In this document: positions 34,456-42,758 of the stretch, piece by piece
How the letters are laid out: each line of letters opens with the position of its first letter
How positions within the stretch are numbered: position 1 is the first letter of the stretch
NCBI RefSeq assembly: GCF_902726645.1
Contig: NZ_CACVAO010000001.1
Coordinates: 3,022,764-3,086,763 of the forward strand
DNA: 64,000 nucleotides
Direction: 5' to 3'
DNA from: Halobacillus ihumii
Lineage (GTDB): Bacteria > Bacillota > Bacilli > Bacillales > Halobacillaceae
Program-made: the position numbers and the translations under genes
Notes under the pieces: generated by a model
Databases searched by the model: none
What the model was told of the DNA's origin: nothing
Seen by the model: only the letters and a program-made list of their open reading frames with translations

Positions 34456-35262
34456 ATGGATAAGAAGATCTATTTATACGGTTTAATACCAGCAGCAGAA
34501 GCAGAACAACAACCGCTTCCATCGGTTGAAGGTTTTGACGGGGAAGGGGAACTATACACCTTGCCTATAGATGATATTACCGCGGTCGTTTGTGACCTTG
34601 ATCCAAACGAATATGCCGAAGAATCAATTGAACAAAAGATCAATAATGATTTGGAATGGCTGCAGAAGAAAGCATTTCATCATCATGAAGCCTTAACGTT
34701 ACTTTATAAAAACTATACCGTTATTCCCTTGAAATTCTGTACGATTTACAACAGTGAAGAGAGCTTGCAGCAATCCATTAAGTCTAACGGTGATAAGGTT
34801 GAAAATTCATTCCAATTGCTCAAGGGCAATGAAGAATGGAACTTGAAAATTTACTGTGATGAAGATCAGTTAAAGCAGCAAGTAAGTCAGAACAACACTG
34901 CTATTGAAGAAAAACGTAAAGAAATCAAAGAATTACCTCCAGGACGTCAATTTTTTGAGAGGAAAAAGATTGATAATCTCATTGAAAAAGAGCTCGATAA
35001 GGAAAGGAACCGGTTATGTGATCACGTTCATGAACAGTTAAAAGCTTATGCTGTGCATGCAGACGTGAAAAAGAACTGGGGGAAGGACGTCACAGGACTG
35101 AAGGAGAATATGAGCTGGAATAGTGTGTACCTGCTTCCTGTAGCAAAAGTAGAAGCCTTCTTAGCAGAGGTTGAATCCGAGGAGAAAGGATTAGATGGTT
35201 CGGGCTTGCGGCTAGAGGCTTCAGGACCATGGCCAGCTTACCATTTTTCCAGTTTTTCTTGA
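34456..35262 (+). CDS. gvpL: Gas vesicle protein GvpL
   Basis: 268 residues, paralogue of GvpF: N-terminal KIYLYGLIPA, central VIPLKFCTIYNSEESL, and the conserved SGPWPAYHFSSF at the C-terminus. The middle has a long charged helix absent from GvpF. GvpL and GvpF likely work as paired accessory proteins during subunit assembly. Confidence 0.94.
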   Translation: MDKKIYLYGLIPAAEAEQQPLPSVEGFDGEGELYTLPIDDITAVVCDLDPNEYAEESIEQKINNDLEWLQKKAFHHHEALTLLYKNYTVIPLKFCTIYNSEESLQQSIKSNGDKVENSFQLLKGNEEWNLKIYCDEDQLKQQVSQNNTAIEEKRKEIKELPPGRQFFERKKIDNLIEKELDKERNRLCDHVHEQLKAYAVHADVKKNWGKDVTGLKENMSWNSVYLLPVAKVEAFLAEVESEEKGLDGSGLRLEASGPWPAYHFSSFS

Positions 35263-35280
35263 AATGAGGGGAATGGTTAG

Positions 35281-35559
35281 ATGTCATCATTAAGAGAAAC
35301 CGTCGAAAATAAAGAGGTAGGACTCATAGATATATTAGATGTCATTCTTGATAAAGGGGTAGCCATCAAAGGTGATCTGATTATTTCAATCGCCGGGGTT
35401 GACCTTGTCTATTTAGACTTACGTGTTTTAATTGCTTCAGTTGAAACGCTCGTGCAATCTTACGAAAATGATCAAAGTGGTGTAACATCAGACAACTTTG
35501 ATGAGCAGAGGAGGGAATTAGTCGATGCAACCGGCCAGCCAAACAAATGGACGGATTAA
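35281..35559 (+). CDS. gvpS: Gas vesicle protein GvpS (GvpA-like)
   Basis: 92 residues with the GvpA/J/M-type core: LIDILDVILDKGVAIKGDLI, then SIAGVDLVYLDLRVLIASVE. It is a minor GvpA-related protein, probably part of vesicle tips or nucleation. It ends 35 bp into gvpK, whose start lies inside its last codons, so translation of the two is coupled. Confidence 0.93.
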   Translation: MSSLRETVENKEVGLIDILDVILDKGVAIKGDLIISIAGVDLVYLDLRVLIASVETLVQSYENDQSGVTSDNFDEQRRELVDATGQPNKWTD

Positions 35560-35809
35560 TCTTGATCCGGATAATGCAGAAGATGGCCTTGCTCAGCTAG
35601 TCATGACGGTGATTGAGCTATTAAGGCAAATCGTTGAACGACACGCGATGAGACGTGTGGAAGGCGGAACGTTAACAGAAGAACAGGTAGAAGACCTCGG
35701 TGTCGCCTTAATGAATTTAGAGGAAAAAATGGAAGAGTTGAAAGAGGTATTTGGCCTTGAAGCTGAAGATTTAAATATAGATCTTGGTCCATTAGGAAAC
35801 CTGCTGTAG
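35525..35809 (+). CDS. gvpK: Gas vesicle protein GvpK
   Basis: 94 residues. The pattern LAQLVMTVIELLRQIVERHAM and RRVEGGTLTEEQVEDLG with LMNLEEKMEEL is the GvpK family signature. The start ATG 35525 follows AGGAGGGAA inside the end of gvpS. GvpK is a conserved accessory protein of unknown detailed role, found in almost all gas-vesicle clusters. Confidence 0.94.
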   Translation: MQPASQTNGRINLDPDNAEDGLAQLVMTVIELLRQIVERHAMRRVEGGTLTEEQVEDLGVALMNLEEKMEELKEVFGLEAEDLNIDLGPLGNLL

Positions 35810-35854
35810 CACGACTTCGAAGAGGTATCAAAATAGGGAGGAGGCACTTAAGTT

Positions 35855-36181
35855 ATGGCAGTTGAACAACCGATGCAATCCAGCACGATCGTCGATGTTT
35901 TGGAAAAAGTATTAGATAAAGGTGTCGTGATTGCAGGTGATATACGCGTCGGAATTGCAGATGTTGAGCTTTTGACAATTAAAATCCGCCTGATCGTTGC
36001 CTCGGTTGATAAGGCCAAGGAAATAGGCATGGATTGGTGGGAAACAGACCCTTACTTGAGCTCAAAGGCTACGGAAAATAACCAGGCACTAGAAGAGGAA
36101 AACAAAAAATTAAAAGAACGACTTGATGCTCTGGAAAGCCAAATGAGGAATAACCGCTGGAATACAGCTGATCAAGAATAA
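35855..36181 (+). CDS. gvpJ: Gas vesicle protein GvpJ (GvpA-like with C-terminal coil)
   Basis: 108 residues. The first 70 residues are GvpA-like (VDVLEKVLDKGVVIAGDIRV and GIADVELLTIKIRLIVASVD), and the end is a charged coil NQALEEENKKLKERLDALES. GvpJ is a minor component thought to start assembly at the bicone tips. The coil resembles those of GvpP and GvpT. Confidence 0.93.
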   Translation: MAVEQPMQSSTIVDVLEKVLDKGVVIAGDIRVGIADVELLTIKIRLIVASVDKAKEIGMDWWETDPYLSSKATENNQALEEENKKLKERLDALESQMRNNRWNTADQE

Positions 36182-36198
36182 TATAGGAGGGATCGATC

Positions 36199-37011
36199 AT
36201 GGCTGAAAAAACAAAAGAAACCAATAATTCAAACAGCACAAATAAAGGCGGCCCAATTAGACGCGCCGCAACGGGTGGAATTGTCGGCGCAACTGTCGGA
36301 TATTTATCAACACCTAAAAACAGAAGTAAACTCAAAGCTAAAGTTAGCAAAGAAGTCTTGAAGGGGCAGGGTTCGAAGCTTGGAAATATGGCCAAAGACA
36401 CGTTTACGAGTGTGAAAGATTCAGGAATGGAAAAATCAAACCAAGCCTTTCAAAACATGAAATCCTCCACGTCGAACTTGCTGAAGAAAAACCGTGATCC
36501 TGAAGGTTCTGAGGATGAGGAAGAAGAGGAACTGGACACTATGGAAGATGAGGATACTGAACTTGAAATGAGTGAAACAGGGAAAGAAGATCATGAAGAA
36601 GAAGGGGATTATGAGCAGCTAAAAGAAGAAAATGAAATGCTTCAGGAACGGCTGCACAGTTTAGAAGAGAAAATGGACAAGTTCCTTGAAATGGGCAATA
36701 CCGCTGCTGCTACCTCTGAGGAAGACGAGGAGGAGCAAGAAGAGGATTACGAGGATCAAAGTGAGGAGGAAGAAGAAGAGCAGGGAGAAGAAGTCTCTGA
36801 ACAAAATAAGCGTTCATCAAGCAAAAGTAAGAAAAAGGAAAAGGATGAGGAAGTAGAAGAAGGAAAGGACTCCAAAGCGAAAAGCAATAAAAAGAATAGT
36901 GCGAAAAAGTCCGGTGGTACTAAAAAAACAAAAGTAAAGCAAAAAAATAAAGATTCAGATGATGCAGAGGAAGAGACAGCATTAGCAAGTAATGATGACA
37001 CGTCTGCATAG
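36199..37011 (+). CDS. gvpT: Gas vesicle protein GvpT, acidic extended form
   Basis: 270 residues. The N-terminal quarter is a YtxH-like module GGIVGATVGYLSTPKN with SKEVLKGQGSKL, shared with GvpP; the middle is strongly acidic and ends in a coil YEQLKEENEMLQERLHSLEE, and the C-terminal 100 residues are low-complexity, first Glu-rich then Lys/Ser-rich. Position is that of gvpT in megaterium. The low-complexity tail is probably disordered and may differ in length between strains. Confidence 0.83.
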   Translation: MAEKTKETNNSNSTNKGGPIRRAATGGIVGATVGYLSTPKNRSKLKAKVSKEVLKGQGSKLGNMAKDTFTSVKDSGMEKSNQAFQNMKSSTSNLLKKNRDPEGSEDEEEEELDTMEDEDTELEMSETGKEDHEEEGDYEQLKEENEMLQERLHSLEEKMDKFLEMGNTAAATSEEDEEEQEEDYEDQSEEEEEEQGEEVSEQNKRSSSKSKKKEKDEEVEEGKDSKAKSNKKNSAKKSGGTKKTKVKQKNKDSDDAEEETALASNDDTSA

Positions 37012-37040
37012 GTAATCGAAAGATAAGGGAGAGATGACCA

Positions 37041-37439
37041 ATGAGTGAAGCGACGAAAGATAATATACTAGAATTCTTTGTAAAGGCTTCAAATAAGCAT
37101 GGATTTGAACTGGATATTTCCTTACTTGTTAACGGTGCGATTGTTTCCGGGACGATGGTTGCTGCTAAAGAGTATTTCGAAAATTTAAGTGAATCATTCG
37201 AGGACGGCAGCGACCTTTCGCAGGAATTGAGTAATCAGCTTGCTCAAGCAGGTGAATCTGCCGAATCCAATAATGACGGGGAAACTCATTTTATTCATTT
37301 GAAAAATACACGCGTTTACTGTGGGGACAGCAAACCGACACCTTCAAAAGGAAAAATTCTCTGGAGAGGGAAATTAAGTGAAGTAGACAGTTTCTTTCTA
37401 GGTAAAATCTCTGAACCTAAGAACACTAACAAAAAGTGA
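37041..37439 (+). CDS. gvpU: Gas vesicle protein GvpU
   Basis: 132 residues, last gene of the operon. The sequence begins with a short helix and has a hydrophobic strand pair FELDISLLVNGAIVSGTMVAA, then a hydrophilic part with THFIHLKNTRVYCGD. GvpU in megaterium is an assembly and clustering factor reported to influence gas-vesicle spacing. A terminator follows after 40 bp. Confidence 0.88.
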   Translation: MSEATKDNILEFFVKASNKHGFELDISLLVNGAIVSGTMVAAKEYFENLSESFEDGSDLSQELSNQLAQAGESAESNNDGETHFIHLKNTRVYCGDSKPTPSKGKILWRGKLSEVDSFFLGKISEPKNTNKK

Positions 37440-37480
37440 TGATATTTTTTGAAGTCCGGAGTATGTTTGACTCTCTATAA

Positions 37481-37512
37481 AAACGTACCGAATCCAATTT
37501 GGTGCGTTTTTT
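37481..37512 (+). terminator. Terminator of the gvp operon
   Basis: Stem AAACGTACC / GGTGCGTTT (one G-U pair) with an extension into the loop, followed by a T-run. It lies 41 bp after gvpU and closes the roughly 7-kb transcript. Confidence 0.85.
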
Positions 37513-37559
37513 GGATTTATTATGTATTATTTTAGGCGAATGTAGCTTTGACCCTGGGG

Positions 37560-37655
37560 ACACGAATTCGGCCTTAGCGTCCGGGTGTTTGGTCTTACCT
37601 GGAGATCTGTCAATATAGTGGACATTCATGGACCGGTATTTGGACTATTCTGTTT
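37560..37655. repeat. Left fragment of repeat array 2, outside the IS
   Basis: Sequence such as GAATTCGGCCTTAGC, then CCGGGTGTTTGGTCTTACC and CCGGTATTTGGACTATTC matches the style and 21-nt spacing of units on the far side of the insertion sequence (compare CCGGGGTTCGGTCTTACC at about 39129). It suggests that the array was once continuous and was split by the element. Confidence 0.5.
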
Positions 37656-37728
37656 CTTCCGCGCGTCCTCTTTCGAGACGCTTGGACGCCTCCGCCTAAA
37701 GGAAAGAATCAAAAACCAATTCATTCCT

Positions 37729-38640
37729 TTAGACAGAGGATATTTGGTTCTTTTTGAGCTTTTTATCATGGTTCATTTTATAGCTCTTTTCTTTTTCTAA
37801 TGGTGTTAAATAGCCTAATGTAGAATGGATTCGTTTTTGGTTATAAAACTTGATGTAAAACTGAATGGCTAGTTTGGCTTCTGCTTTTGTCTCATAGACA
37901 TGTTTGTATAGGTATTCTTTTTTCAGAGAGGCGAAGAAACTCTCTGCGCACGCATTGTCGTAGGGGTTTCCCTTCCGACTCATACTTATGGTCGCTTCTG
38001 CCTCCTTAAGCGTATCTAAATAGGCCTTGGAACAGTATTGAGAGCCACGATCTGAATGGTGAATCCAACCCGACTTAGGGTTGCGAATGGCCAAAGCCTT
38101 TTCCAAAGCTTTCAAACACAGGGTATGATTCATATGGTCATCTACTTGGTAGCTAATCACTCGACGGGAAGATAAATCCATGACAGGGTTCAGATATAAA
38201 AAACCTTCTCCTGTATGAATATAAGTAATATCGGTAGCCCAAACCTGGTCTGGACCCTCTGGAAGAAAGTCACGGTTTAAATGGTTGGAGTGAATGGTTT
38301 TATCGTGATCAGAGTCTGTTGTATGGATGAACTTCTTAGGTGGTGTGGCATAAAGGTCCAGTTCCCTCATTCGATTCGTCACTTTCTTTTGAGAAACCTC
38401 AATCTGATCCACTTCTCGAAGCATAAAGTGAATGCGAGGGCTGCCGTAACACCCATAATTATCATGATAATGGAAGAGGATCCGTTCATCGATATAACGG
38501 TTCCAAGCCTCTCTTTCCGTTTCTTCTCTGTCCAGACGATTCAAATAATCATAATAACCAGATTTAGACACACCAAGAACTTGGCACATCCTCGAAATGG
38601 TGTGTTCGTGTCGGTGTTCATGAATGAACTTGAACCTCAC
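37729..38640 (-). CDS. IS3-family transposase OrfB (integrase core)
   Basis: 303 residues. An N-terminal HTH_21-like segment (HEHTISRMCQVLGVSKSGYY) is followed by an rve integrase core with the catalytic triad: Asp in WATDITYI, Asp in HHSDRGSQYCS, Glu in NACAESFFASLKKEY. It overlaps orfA by four bases (ATGA) and in the family is usually produced as an OrfAB fusion through a minus-one ribosomal frameshift; an A-rich GAAAAGAAG stretch is at the junction. Full length, so transposition may still be possible. Confidence 0.93.
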   Translation of the reverse strand: MRFKFIHEHRHEHTISRMCQVLGVSKSGYYDYLNRLDREETEREAWNRYIDERILFHYHDNYGCYGSPRIHFMLREVDQIEVSQKKVTNRMRELDLYATPPKKFIHTTDSDHDKTIHSNHLNRDFLPEGPDQVWATDITYIHTGEGFLYLNPVMDLSSRRVISYQVDDHMNHTLCLKALEKALAIRNPKSGWIHHSDRGSQYCSKAYLDTLKEAEATISMSRKGNPYDNACAESFFASLKKEYLYKHVYETKAEAKLAIQFYIKFYNQKRIHSTLGYLTPLEKEKSYKMNHDKKLKKNQISSV

Positions 38641-38945
38641 TTCTTTTCCTGATTGAAGATGTGCATGGCCTTTTTTAAAATGTCGACTTCCTCCTGAAGT
38701 TCTACGTTACTTTTTTTCTCTTTTTCATACATTTCTTTGTATTCAGAGGCGGTCAACAGTTGATTCTGCGCTTCTTTTTCTTCCTTCTTTTTTTGATCAC
38801 GATATTCTCTCATCCATCTTTTAAGGTTGCCGTAGGGAATATCGAGTTTCTGACTAATATCCTTCATTTTGTGGCCGTCCAATTCGATTAACTTCAAAAC
38901 ATAAAGCTTAAACTCGGGATCATAACTTTTGTACTTTTTGGTCAA
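38637..38945 (-). CDS. IS3-family transposase OrfA
   Basis: About 102 residues, starting at TTG 38945 with AAAGGA ten bases upstream; the frame is open to the end of the element but without a ribosome binding site. The helix-turn-helix (HKMKDISQKLDIPYGNLKRW) binds the terminal repeats, and the C-terminal leucine-zipper coil (KEMYEKEKKSNVELQEEVDI) mediates multimerisation. Works with OrfB. Confidence 0.88.
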   Translation of the reverse strand: MTKKYKSYDPEFKLYVLKLIELDGHKMKDISQKLDIPYGNLKRWMREYRDQKKKEEKEAQNQLLTASEYKEMYEKEKKSNVELQEEVDILKKAMHIFNQEKK

Positions 38946-39026
38946 TGTGAACACGTCCTTTAAAGGGTTGTAATGATTAAAACATGGCTCAATACGTGTG
39001 TCCACTTTTTATACTAACTTTATACC

Positions 39027-39400
39027 GCGCGGGAGTTCGGCCCCAACGCGCGGGAGTTCGACCCTGTCGCCCGAGAACTCGGCCCAACGCGCGGGAGTTC
39101 GACTCTATCGCCCGAGAGCTCGGCCCTGTCCCGGGGTTCGGTCTTACCGCTCGAGAGTTCAGCCCTACCGCGCGAGAGTTCGACCCTATCGCTCGAGAGC
39201 TCGGCCCCAACGCGCGAGAGTTCGACTCTATCGCCCGAGAGTTCCGCCCTAGCGCACGGGAGTTCGACCCTACCGCGCGAGAGCTCGGCCCTAGCGCGCG
39301 AGAGTTCGACCCTATCGCCCGAGAGCTCGGCCCCAACGCGCGGTAGTTCGGCCCTATCGCCCGAGAACTCGGCCCCAACGCTCAAGGGTTCTTCCCTAGC
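39027..39400. repeat. 21-nt tandem repeat array 2, about 18 units
   Basis: Consensus GCGCGAGAGTTCGACCCTATC, variants GCCCGAGAGCTCGGCCCCAAC and GCTCGAGAGTTCAGCCCTACC. Two sub-types tend to alternate. The period of 21 is kept with few indels over about 370 nt. Because 21 is a multiple of three, all frames stay open and give false heptapeptide-repeat proteins. Located between the IS and the oppA terminator; it continues on the other side of the IS. Confidence 0.9.
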
Positions 39401-39403
39401 GCC

Positions 39404-39444
39404 AAAAACCCGAACCAGGAGGGGAGAATCTCCTAGTTCGGGTT
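39404..39444 (-). terminator. Terminator after the oppA-like gene
   Basis: Nested stem: outer arms AACCCGAAC / GTTCGGGTT and inner AGGAG / CTCCT. Read on the minus strand it is followed by TTTTT, at the correct distance after the oppA stop. Confidence 0.85.
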
Positions 39445-39468
39445 TAACGCTCACAACGTCAACAGCGA

Positions 39469-41127
39469 TTATTTTCCTTCAATAAATGAGTATTTATAAA
39501 TATAACCAGATCCCATCGGGTTACGATAAGTTCCTTTAACATAAGGCTTCTGCAGTTTAGCGGAGCCTTTCTGATAGATTGGTGCGATGACGGCATCCTC
39601 TTTAATTAATAATTTTTCAGCTTTTAAGAAAGCTTTGAAACGTTCCACAGGCTTTTGAGATAATTCATTATTGGCTCGTTCAATGAGCTGATCATATTCC
39701 TCACTTGCATAGCCCGTTTTGTTATTGGCGCCATCCGTCACCCACAGGTTCATAAATGTATTGGCATCAAGGTAGTCAGGCAGCCATACATAGTTTTGCA
39801 GTTCGTATTCCATTTCCGAATTACGTCATAAGCGTTCCTTGAATGGAACAGATTGAACATTAATGGTTAATCCGTCAAGCTGTTCAAGCTGATCTTTGAA
39901 ATAGGCTGTCATTTTTTTGGCTACTCCCATATCATCACCAAGCAGATTTAGCTCCACTTCCTCAACGCCCAGCTCTTCTTTAGCTTTTTGCCAAAATTCT
40001 TTAGCCTTCTCAGGATTATATGGGGCGAGATTACCATTAATCTCCCGGAAGTCTTTACCGGACTCAGGGTGTGATACGAATTCAGCAGGCATAGTTCCGC
40101 CTATCGGGGTAGCCCCGTTATTTAAAATAACGTTGGCGACATTTTCTTTGTTAATAATACGCTGAATAGCTTTTCTGGCATTTTTATTACTCAAAATTTC
40201 ATTTTCCTGATTCATTTTAATGTACAACAGACTAGGCTTTCTGATCGTAGAAAATTCCGGGGATGTACTATATTTATCTACAAATTCAGCTGTTAATCCA
40301 GTTCGGTCTAAAGCACCTGATTCATACAAGTTAACAGAAGTAGACACTTCTTTTACAACTTTTACATTGATTTTATCGAGCTTGACATTCTCTTTATCCC
40401 AGTAATCTTCATTCTTCTCAAGTACCCAGCCTTCGCCGGGGCTCCATTTAGTCATCTTGAACGGACCATTAGCGAGAAGGGCATCTGATGACAAAGCAAA
40501 CTCCTCTCCGTGTTTCTCGACAAATTTTTGATTCAATGGCAGAAACGTTGTAAAAGTCGTCAGTTCTTTAAAGTAAGGAATAGGTTTCTCCAATTGTACT
40601 TCTAAGGTTGTGTCATCTATGGCTTTTACCCCAAGTTTCTCAACTGGCATTTCTCCTGTAGAGACAGCTTCTGCATTTTTTACAACTCCGTTAAACATGT
40701 AAGGTCCGTATTCCGAACCGACTTCCGGGTCTACGGCACGACGCCAGGAATAAACAAAGTCATGAGCCGTCACAGGATCACCATTCGTCCATTTAGCGTC
40801 TCGCAGTTTAAATGTCCACGTTTTTCCATCTTCGCTTACCTTATGGCTTTTCGCAATCCCAGGTTCAATTTCAGCATTTTTACCAAATCGATATAAGCCA
40901 TCCGTTGTTGCAGCAAGCCATTGGAAGGCAACAACATCAGTAGCCATGGATGGGTCCATGGTAGGTATTTCACTTGATTCAGAGATATTCAGAACCTGTT
41001 TATTTTCGGACTTTTCATTTCCCTCGGAACTCGTTTCAGAGCTCGAAGACGATGATTCTCCTGAACAAGCTGCCAGAAATGTACTCAACATCAGCAGACT
41101 GAATAACAACAACCTAGACGTTTTCAC
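39469..41127 (-). pseudogene. OppA-like peptide-binding lipoprotein with an in-frame TGA
   Basis: The full frame would encode about 552 residues, the normal length for oligopeptide-binding proteins (SBP_bac_5 family). The signal ends with the lipobox LAACSG, and SSEIPTMDPSMATDVVAFQW, DPVTAHDFVYSWRRAVDP and the C-terminal YASEEYDQLIERAN and AVIAPIYQKGSA blocks are all family-typical. One TGA at 39826-39828, after VPFKERL, interrupts the frame; the same frame resumes with RNSEMEYELQNYVWLPDYLD. The stop is in a TGAC context, known to be leaky. It may be a recent nonsense mutation, a sequencing error or readthrough. No opp permease genes are adjacent. Start is GTG 41127. Confidence 0.8.
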
Positions 41128-41423
41128 TTTTCAATCAACCCCCAATTTATGTAATTTATAAAGACAAGTTTTATGGTAGCAGATTTATCTGTAAATTCAA
41201 AATTTTAGGAATCTGCAGGGGGTTAAAGCTTTAAAGTCTGTCTGAATAACAATAAAAGGTGTGTTAGAGCAGTTGGATCAAGCGTTTATTAAAGATCGGC
41301 AAGAGACAAACATGTGTGAAGAGATAACAATTACAAAAAATAATTTAATAGGTCATTTGTACTCTTTTTGGAATGATTAGGAAGTTAATAAATACTGTAT
41401 GCCTGTGAAAGAAAGGTAAAGGA

Positions 41424-41459
41424 ATATAAATACCTATTGTCATTGCAAGGTATTTATAT
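41424..41459 (+). other. Isolated hairpin in the 448-nt gap upstream of oppA
   Basis: Stem ATATAAATACCT / AGGTATTTATAT with a 12-nt loop, followed on the plus strand by CATTTTTATT. It looks terminator-like, but no plus-strand gene ends here. The rest of the gap from 41128 to 41490 is AT-rich without a supported gene. Confidence 0.4.
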
Positions 41460-41490
41460 CCATTTTTATTGCGAGGGAATTTTAAGACAA

Positions 41491-41529
41491 AAAACTAACT
41501 ACCGCCACATTCTCGGGGTAGTTAGTTTT
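41491..41529 (-). terminator. Terminator after the NADH-dehydrogenase-like gene
   Basis: Perfect 13-bp arms AAAACTAACTACC / GGTAGTTAGTTTT with a 13-nt loop. On the minus strand a TTTTTT tract follows, so it ends the flavoprotein transcript. Confidence 0.85.
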
Positions 41530-41575
41530 GAAAATTATCTGCTTTCTTAGAAAAAAGGTGGGTAAGCAGCTTGCA

Positions 41576-42637
41576 TTAGTGGCGTTTGCTCAACCAAAGC
41601 ACGCCTGACTTTGCTAAACGAGGTAAGCGTCCCGTTACAGGCTGCTGCATCATATTTCCGAAGCCATCGGATTTTCCAAGTGATCCCAATGTACCTTTTA
41701 ACTTAATCTCGGCTGGTTTCCTCGGTTCTTCTCCTTTGAGTACAGATCCGAGGACGTCAGCAATTTGCTCACCTTGCTGCCCGGCCAGTTGAGCACTTGG
41801 TGACTGATAAGATGAAGCACAGTCCCCCACAACATAAACGTGGGGATGTGTGGGCACTTGATAATAATCATTTAAGATAACTTTTTCTTGTTCATCTTTT
41901 TCAAAGGAAAGTTCCCGAACTAAGTAATTAGGACGAACGCCGGCTGTCCAAATGGTTACATCATTCAAGTAACAGACACCATTGTTGCAAACTCCGTCTC
42001 GTTCTACGTATTCAACATTGGAATGGTGAATAACATCGACGTCATTTTTGGCAAACCATTCTTCTACATATCCTTGAATTTTAGAATCAAATGCTTTAAG
42101 GACTGATGCCCCGCGGTCGAGCAGTCTAATGTTAAGGTCTGGTCTGCTTTCTCTGACTTCTGAGGCGACCTCGATGCCGCTTAATCCAGCACCGACGATC
42201 GTTACTTTTCCATAAGCTTGTAAATTACCGATTGCCAGTCCGGCACTTCTTGCTTTGCCGAATGTTTGCACACTTTCGGTGAATTCTTGCGCTCCTTCAA
42301 CGCCATGGTAGTTATCCTCACATCCAAGACCAAGCACTAAATAATCAAAGTCAATGGCTTCACTCGACTGTTTCATTAAAATTTGCTGATTGTCGATATC
42401 AATTTTCTCAATTTCCCCATATTCATAACTTACCTGGTCATCAGTCGGGAATTCCATACGTACATCGCGATCGGCAATCGTACCGGCAGCAATTGTGTAG
42501 AATTCCGTCTTTAAGGAGTGATAAGGATTCCGATCGACGACCGTGATATGTACATCATCAGGAAGGTTATTAGAAATTAAGTTCATTAATATTTTCAGGC
42601 CGCCGTATCCCCCGCCTAATATAACTAATCTTTTCAT
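41576..42637 (-). CDS. Type II NADH dehydrogenase-like flavoprotein (YutJ-like)
   Basis: About 353 residues. Rossmann FAD site LVILGGGYGGLKIL at the N-terminus, a second nucleotide-binding site TIVGAGLSGIEVASE, and the C-terminal VYVVGDCASS flavin contact. The family pattern YHSLKTEFYTIAAGT and IWTAGVRPN matches the NDH-2/YutJ group, single-subunit quinone- or other acceptor-reducing NADH dehydrogenases at the membrane surface. ATG 42637 is chosen; the upstream GTG would overlap its ribosome binding site. Two cysteines in GVCNNGVCYL are unusual. Confidence 0.85.
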   Translation of the reverse strand: MKRLVILGGGYGGLKILMNLISNNLPDDVHITVVDRNPYHSLKTEFYTIAAGTIADRDVRMEFPTDDQVSYEYGEIEKIDIDNQQILMKQSSEAIDFDYLVLGLGCEDNYHGVEGAQEFTESVQTFGKARSAGLAIGNLQAYGKVTIVGAGLSGIEVASEVRESRPDLNIRLLDRGASVLKAFDSKIQGYVEEWFAKNDVDVIHHSNVEYVERDGVCNNGVCYLNDVTIWTAGVRPNYLVRELSFEKDEQEKVILNDYYQVPTHPHVYVVGDCASSYQSPSAQLAGQQGEQIADVLGSVLKGEEPRKPAEIKLKGTLGSLGKSDGFGNMMQQPVTGRLPRLAKSGVLWLSKRH

Positions 42638-42758
42638 TGTAAACACCCACTTTTTAGAAATAGATCATATTTTTTCTGTCAATTCATCGTAACCGCTTTC
42701 GAATATTTCTATCTCAACATTACCAAAAATAATAGAAGAAAACTACAGCAAAAGCAGT

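Larger units (their letters stand above)
37660..39005 (-). mobile_element. IS3-family insertion sequence (IS150-like organisation)
   Basis: Two overlapping minus-strand genes, orfA (helix-turn-helix/coil) and orfB (DDE integrase), in the usual IS3 arrangement. The right edge is near the TGTCCA at 38999-39004; the left edge is less certain, with TGGAC candidates at 37619 and 37683. No target duplication could be confirmed, so the limits given are approximate. Both reading frames look intact. The element lies inside a 21-nt repeat array, between gvpU and oppA. Confidence 0.8.

Noticed and set aside
37585..37800. Plus-strand open frame of about 71 codons across the left IS end
   Set aside because: It runs through array units and into the 3' end of orfB in antisense; no start signal or family resemblance.
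37619..39004. Exact IS3 boundaries at TGGACA (37619) and TGTCCA (39004)
   Set aside because: The right end is plausible, but array-like units lie to the right of 37619, and no target duplication matches. The left end was therefore left open.
39027..39400. CRISPR array
   Set aside because: The 21-nt units are contiguous, with no unique spacers between them, and no cas genes are present.
38984..39454. Long overlapping open frames encoding heptapeptide repeats such as AREFDSIARELGP
   Set aside because: They are produced by the 21-nt array, whose period is a multiple of three, so several frames on both strands are open at once. No ribosome binding site or known protein family supports them.
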